Assembly (NCBI GenBank): GCA_019916065.1
Contig: CM034238.1
Span: forward strand, 38,407,375-38,471,374
Length of the DNA stretch: 64,000 bases
From: Vitellaria paradoxa
Lineage: Eukaryota; Streptophyta; Magnoliopsida; Ericales; Sapotaceae
Direction of reading: 5' to 3'
The translations under genes and the position numbers were made by a program. This document shows, piece by piece, positions 58,740 through 64,000 of this stretch. The notes beneath the pieces were generated by a model. It searched no databases and was not told the DNA's origin. It worked only from the letters and a program-made list of their open reading frames with translations. Within the stretch, counting starts at the first letter, position 1, and each line of letters opens with the position of its first letter.

Positions 58740-61090
58740 AAACTCAAGTTGTAACATAAATAAAGCCAAATAACTTGTAGATATGTATGAGCTGCACCAT
58801 GGTGAAGATATTTAGCACATGAAACCCAAGTTTCGTTTCTAAGCCATTAACAAATTCAGTATGGCCCAACCCTCTGAGTCGAGCCATAAATGCAACTATG
58901 TCAATTAGATGAAAAAACAATTAGGCCCATCTCTGGGAATTCATTTGTAAATCGAAAGAAAAGGAATTAAGAGAATTTTCTATCAAATTGGCGGAGAAGT
59001 CTCCCCCGAGATAGACTTAACTTTCTTTCATTTTTCTTGCATTTTTCTGTACGGCCAAACACTATTAGTTGGACTCATTACAAAGTATAAGGGAAAAATT
59101 GTCACGCTTAAAAAGTATAATTTTATGTTCAAATTTTTATTGTTTGTAATTACAGTAATTAGTTAAACTGGCAATTTTATTATTGATTAATGACTTTTGT
59201 AATGTTACGTTATTTTGTAAGTTTTAAAGTCAAAATAATGGAATAAAGTAAAAAAAATAATATAAAAATATAGAAAAAAATATTAATGAAAAAATGCACT
59301 TTTTGGTGTCCAAACAGCAGAATTGCGACCCCACAAGAGACGCGTAACATGCCGCAAAGTGTCGTCTCCGCGTGAAATGTTGCGTGTTAATTTCCACGCG
59401 CTGGTTGATTTCTGAAGCGATGACTCTGAAGAGTCTAATTTGAATACAACTGTGATATTTGACGGACTTCGAGATTAATTATAATACTGATTACGACAAA
59501 GCTACATGAATATATATATACATACACATATAGATATGAATGGAACAGAATCGTGATAAACTTATCTTTGTATTTTTCCAGTGTCATCTTGTGTCAGCGA
59601 GATTTAGTTTAGTTTAGTTTAGTTTGTTTTGTTTCTTTTTCCAGTGCCTTCAATTTCAATTCAGCTAATAATTTTTTCTTTTATTTTAATTTATATATAT
59701 ATATATATATATTTGGTTATCCTCAAACACAGGTCATGTTCTTCATAATTGATCGGCGGAGCCAGACGGGGTGAGCGCCGGCAAGTGACTCTCCTTAATT
59801 TTGAAGGTAAGATTGTTAAAACATCTATTGTATTTTAACTTTATTAAAAATTTTAAATTAATTAAAAAAATATTTTGCTTTTATTAAAAACTTAAAATTA
59901 ACTTAAAATTTTTAACGGAATTTATAAGAATTAAGCTCAAGTATATACTATAATACATTCTCTCACTGAATATTTTTGTACATAATATTAATAAATATAA
60001 CATATAAAATAATAAATTTTATAAATAATAAAAATTAATAATAATTATATTTTTTTTGTCATAGAAGACTTCCCTAATTAAACTCCAAGTGCAATTAAAA
60101 GGGCTATGAAAATATATTCACCATTTTATTCAAGGATAATTTTTTCTCTCTCTCCCAACGTAATTCGTTGTCCTCTTTTTCGGTACTCGGTCTCTCATTA
60201 TTGAAAATTCTAGATTCACTCTCATATTTTATTTTTTTTTTAAATTACAATTACCAATGTGTTTCAAATAAGTACGGTTTTAAATTTAGCTTTAATTTAT
60301 TGCTATTACATTTATTTTTGTCCGATCTTAGATTATTTTTATTATAATTGAACATAAATTTACTTTTAACTGCATCAACTATTATTATTAATTTAGTTAA
60401 TAAATAAATAAAATTTCTTTTGTTAAAAATAAAACAATGTTTAGAATTAGAGGATGGAATTATGACACACGTTCCTTAATTATAAATAGAATTAAAAATA
60501 AGATTTAAAATAAAATTTCAGATAAAATACAAAAAATAGAGTAAAAAAAATTTACAATTAAAACAAATTTATGCAATTAACTTTACACTAATTAGAAAAA
60601 AAAGGCCCCCAACATGGCTAAAGTGTCTATTTACCTTGAAATTTAGACCTCAAGCCCGGAAGAATATTTTACAATGTTCATAGTTCAGCATTTAATTTGA
60701 GCAATGTGTAATGGGGGTTTAGAGTTATATAAATTTATAAAAATAAATGTTTCGTAATTCATGTCGTGAGTGAAAATTTTAAATTTTACTGTCTTATAAT
60801 TCATGTTTATAAAAATTTATAAAATTTTACTTTTTTTTAGAGAACTCCAAACTGAGCTGATATATCGCCTGTCATTATTTTAATCTTATTCTAAGGTTTC
60901 ATCTGATTCGGACGCAATCCCATTATTCAGATTTCCTTGGGATGAGACATGCCTCACGTGGGAACGACCCCTGTCCGGTTGGGTGCGGGTCTGAATTGTC
61001 TGATATATCACAAGAACATGTCTGTAGCCTAAAGAAATCAAAGCCCAATACATTAATAAATAACACTGTTAGAATTAGGGGTATAATTTT
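58740..61090. other. Spacer, no gene seen
   Basis: 59300-59470 is GC-richer with a few restriction-like palindromes (ACGCGT, CACGCG), and (TTTAG)5 lies at 59606-59630. (AT)n lies at 59691-59711. A G-box core CACGTG is at 60955-60960. No coding region could be supported. Confidence 0.5.
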
Positions 61091-61157
61091 TTTTTTTTTT
61101 TGAGTTTTTTTTGTTCGGCTCTGAAAAAAGTTTAACTCAAGTCGATTCATGATTAAA

Positions 61158-61309
61158 ATGGGGGTGTTTGATTGGTAAAAATTTGACAAAAAATATCATA
61201 AAAATATAAAAATTTGATGTAAATATTATATATAATAAAATTTGATTGAAAAGAATAGAAAAAGTTAATAAAAATTAATGAGTTTTAATTAGTTTTGATC
61301 AACCAAGTA
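61158..61309 (+). mobile_element. Small MITE in the right arm
   Basis: About 150 bp with inverted ends GGGGGTGTTTGATTGGT and GGAGGTACTTGGTTGAT (other strand). It interrupts sequence that is contiguous, apart from a short gap, in the left arm. Confidence 0.6.
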
Positions 61310-63768
61310 CCTCCAAATTTAATTTGTGAATCGTTTAAATGAGTTTGAATCAAATTCGACTCGTAAATCATTTAAAATCGAGCTAGAGTTGAATTTAGAA
61401 AAAATTAACTCAAAAAATAAAATAATATATAAATTTTATTATATTCATAATAAGATTTTTATAAAATTTTATTTATTATATTTTATACTAAAATAATGTT
61501 ATTTTGATTTAATCGAGTTATTCTTAAAACTAAATTCTTATTTATCAAGTTGAACTTGGGTCTATATAAAAGTTTGAGTTAAGATTGAACCTATTCGTTT
61601 CAACCCCTAATTAGAAATAAGGTGTGTAGATTAAAAATATAAATTTTATATTCTATACTTTTTATAAAAAATTAAATGAATTAATATTTTTTCATATCAA
61701 ATGTTAATTTGTTAAATAGTCACACAAAATAAATAAAAAAATTGTAAGAGTAAAAAAATATTATATTAATATTTACTTTTGTAATATTTATCATTTTAAT
61801 TTTTAAAACTAACACCGAATGCATCATGTCATTTAAAATATCAATTCATTAATATATTCTTATTATATAAATATTATAATAAATAATTTTTATTTAAATT
61901 GGTACAGATATTGGAATAATTCCCCATTATTGTATGCTTTTTCTTCCATCAAGAGAGGAGATGGAGATTGAATATTTTCAACGGTTTGTCTGGATTAATA
62001 ATTAACATCCACATCTGATAATCTGACTCTATCAATAGGGTCACCCCCACCTGCCTTCCGGATTAGGAGTATGTCGGGTTTTACAATTTTGCTATTAGTA
62101 TCTACTATTCTTTCTGAGAGTTGGCCGGGGTGGCTATTTGGACCGACTCATTTGTACTTTATCCAATTCTTATTTCGAAAGAGTAGGAGATTCAAAAAAT
62201 TTTTTACGAATCAAGTAAGGTATGTGAATATTTTTTTAAAAATTTTAGAGAATAAGTAAAGTATTGATACGAGTCTATCTCATTTTTTAAAATTTCTAAA
62301 ATCAGGTAGGATACAAGTGTGTGTTTGACATTTACCCTACCTGATCCCTAAAAAATCTTTGATTCCCCTAACTAATTTGTGTTAATAACCTTAGACTTGA
62401 ATTTGGAGACTGGAACTTAAATTGATACTTATGCAGTTATGCTTGAATCTAGAATTTGGATTTGATACTTAGACAGGTAAACTTCTAGAATTTACAATTT
62501 TTGAAATTTGAACTTGATTTTTGAATTTGTAATCTATGATTTGAAATTTTTGTGTTTTTTTTCCCATTTTCAGTATCCTATTTTCTGCAAGGATCCCCCA
62601 TTCCCGTTTGGGACAAGGGTAAAAATAAATCTACAGTGGAGATTGGGTAAGATATAGGATTGATTTGAGTTTAGAGATTGAGTACGGGGATATGTGTACC
62701 CATTCCCTACCCACCTTATGCCCATCCTTAACTCTTTATTTTATTTTATTTTATATTTATCTTTTTTCATTTCAGTACACTACTGGATTATGTTTGAAGA
62801 GCGATGTTAACAAGACAGGTATAAAAGGGTACCTGACCCGACCAAACCCGTTAAAAATCCATTGAATAATATTCTAATAAGATAGGGATGGTTTTGGGAC
62901 TGAAATTTAATACTTGATATTTGATACCTAATACCCAATACCCGATACTCATCAAGTTAAGTATCTGTTTAATATAATACAATATAATATAATATTTATT
63001 TAAACAAAATGTAATATTGATTTGAAAGTCAATAATTTATTTATTATACATATATGTGTTCAACTTATTTAAGATAATTTTCGTGACATTTGAGATTATT
63101 ATATTAACTTGACTTATTTGTTTACTAAACTTAAAGCTGCGAAAGTTATATAGTGATTTCTAAGCATGGTATTGTTTGTAGTTCGTAGTTCTAAATAAAG
63201 ATTTTTTTAGAGTATTTATATAAATTTTGCAATGTAGAATTATTATTTTTTATTTTTTTCAAATTGAGTATTTAATGAGTTTATCAAAGCGAGCTCCACG
63301 TAATTTGATCAATTGTGCTTAATTAGATTTCACGAGTTTGGGATGAGTTTGGTGGATTTGGAATGTGATGGGACGGGTTTAAAATTTCAATTAAAAAAAT
63401 AAATAAGTTTAGAATAGTAACAGTAGATAAAAGTTAAAAGGATTTGGTAATGGTAATCATTAATTGGGTGGGTACCCTATCCATTTACATCCTTATGTTT
63501 GAAGTTCCAAGAACATTCAAAAAAATTAAAAATTAGTATCAAACTAACACTTAACAAATTTTGATTAGAAAAAGTTAGGAACTTTTAGAATTTTTTGAAA
63601 TTTTTTAAAAATATTTGGAGCTCTGTGCGAATTGTTTTTTGGTAATCAATTACTGTGCGTAGTTAAAGTTAACCAATAGGTGAGATAGACGAGTTAAGAA
63701 TAATTTTTTATTTATCAAACTTTATGTTTAATTTTTAAATCTGTTCACGTAAATTTATACTATATTTA

Positions 63769-63964
63769 ACCCGCTAGGGTAACCCAAAGGTTCATAGAAC
63801 TAACCGTAAATCCGAGGTTCTTGAGTTCGAATCCCGCTGGCTACTACTCTATCTTGCCTAGTACTTAAGTCTTGCAGGTGGGTTCAAGCACCCTCGGTTT
63901 ACCCATCGACTACGCGGTTCGTTGAGAACTGTAATAAATCGGTACAAGTTCCGGGTTATCAAAA
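63769..63964 (+). mobile_element. tRNA-derived SINE in the right arm
   Basis: A 196-bp insert with a pol III box B (GAGTTCGAATCCC, near 63832-63844), flanked by an 18-bp imperfect target duplication (63751-63768 and 63965-63982, 16 of 18 matching). The left arm holds the empty site. Box A is weakly conserved. Its sequence is unlike the SINE at 7451. Confidence 0.8.
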
Positions 63965-64000
63965 AAATTTATATTATGTTTAAAATTAAATTATATTTTT

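Larger units (their letters stand above)
61090..64000 (-). repeat. Right arm of the large inverted repeat
   Basis: Reverse complement of the left arm, interrupted by three insertions absent from the left arm: a MITE (61158-61309), about 0.75 kb of unassigned sequence (about 62100-62850), and a SINE (63769-63964). The match continues to the last base of the window, so the true outer end lies beyond it. Confidence 0.85.

Noticed and set aside
59606..59630. Interstitial telomere repeat
   Set aside because: The unit is TTTAG, not the plant TTTAGGG, and is repeated only about five times.
63769..63850. tRNA gene near the window end
   Set aside because: Only box B is convincing; the 196-bp unit is flanked by a target duplication, so it is a SINE.

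Overview
This is a gene-poor, strongly AT-rich stretch of nuclear plant DNA. The coiled-coil NB-LRR (CNL) disease-resistance family, plant lineages of Copia, Tat and Athila LTR retrotransposons, L1-type LINEs, tRNA-derived SINEs, MITEs and A/T microsatellites point to a eudicot angiosperm. The sequence does not let me name a species. One host gene has an almost full-length reading frame. Nearly everything else is transposon, transposon relic, or fragments and duplicates of host genes.

Layout. 1-7432: a decayed CNL relic (minus strand) split by a degenerate Copia element (299-6669) with both LTRs, PBS, PPT and a near-perfect 5-bp target duplication. 7433-9778: a SINE split by a 2.16-kb non-autonomous LTR retrotransposon. 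9779-14700: AT-rich spacer, one MITE and candidate 3'-UTR exons of the CNL. 14779-19029: the CNL gene (minus strand), whose frame is interrupted by one amber codon between the first LRRs and the rest of the LRR domain. 19030-22445: its 5' flank, with an internal direct duplication and a second copy of the proximal flank. 22445-25480: a 5'-truncated LINE, small MITEs, an orphan bZIP (GBF-like) exon with a frameshift, and a MITE.

25481-41873: a 16.4-kb Tat-lineage Ty3/Gypsy element (matched LTRs, TACAT target duplication, antisense ORF near its 3' end). Its reverse transcriptase switches midway into an Athila-type pol, followed by an env-like ORF and an Athila 3' LTR carrying palindrome-bearing tandem repeats. 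41880-42120: a FAR1/MULE-like gene fragment. 42221-42960: an LTR-like segment. 43100-46450: a dead L1-type LINE. 46450-49600: nothing recognisable except a diverged tandem repeat. 49610-64000: a large imperfect inverted repeat (arms about 49.61-51.57 kb and 61.09-64.0 kb). Its spacer of about 9.5 kb holds a third copy of the CNL flank and a MITE. The right arm alone was later hit by a MITE, a segment of about 0.75 kb and a SINE.

The only plausible host function is immune recognition by the CNL. Its NB-ARC motifs are all intact, but the stop codon makes the product either a truncated CC-NB-ARC-short-LRR protein or a pseudogene product. The other genes do not form a pathway. Their value is the insertion history: nested elements, target duplications and chimeric joints give a relative chronology.
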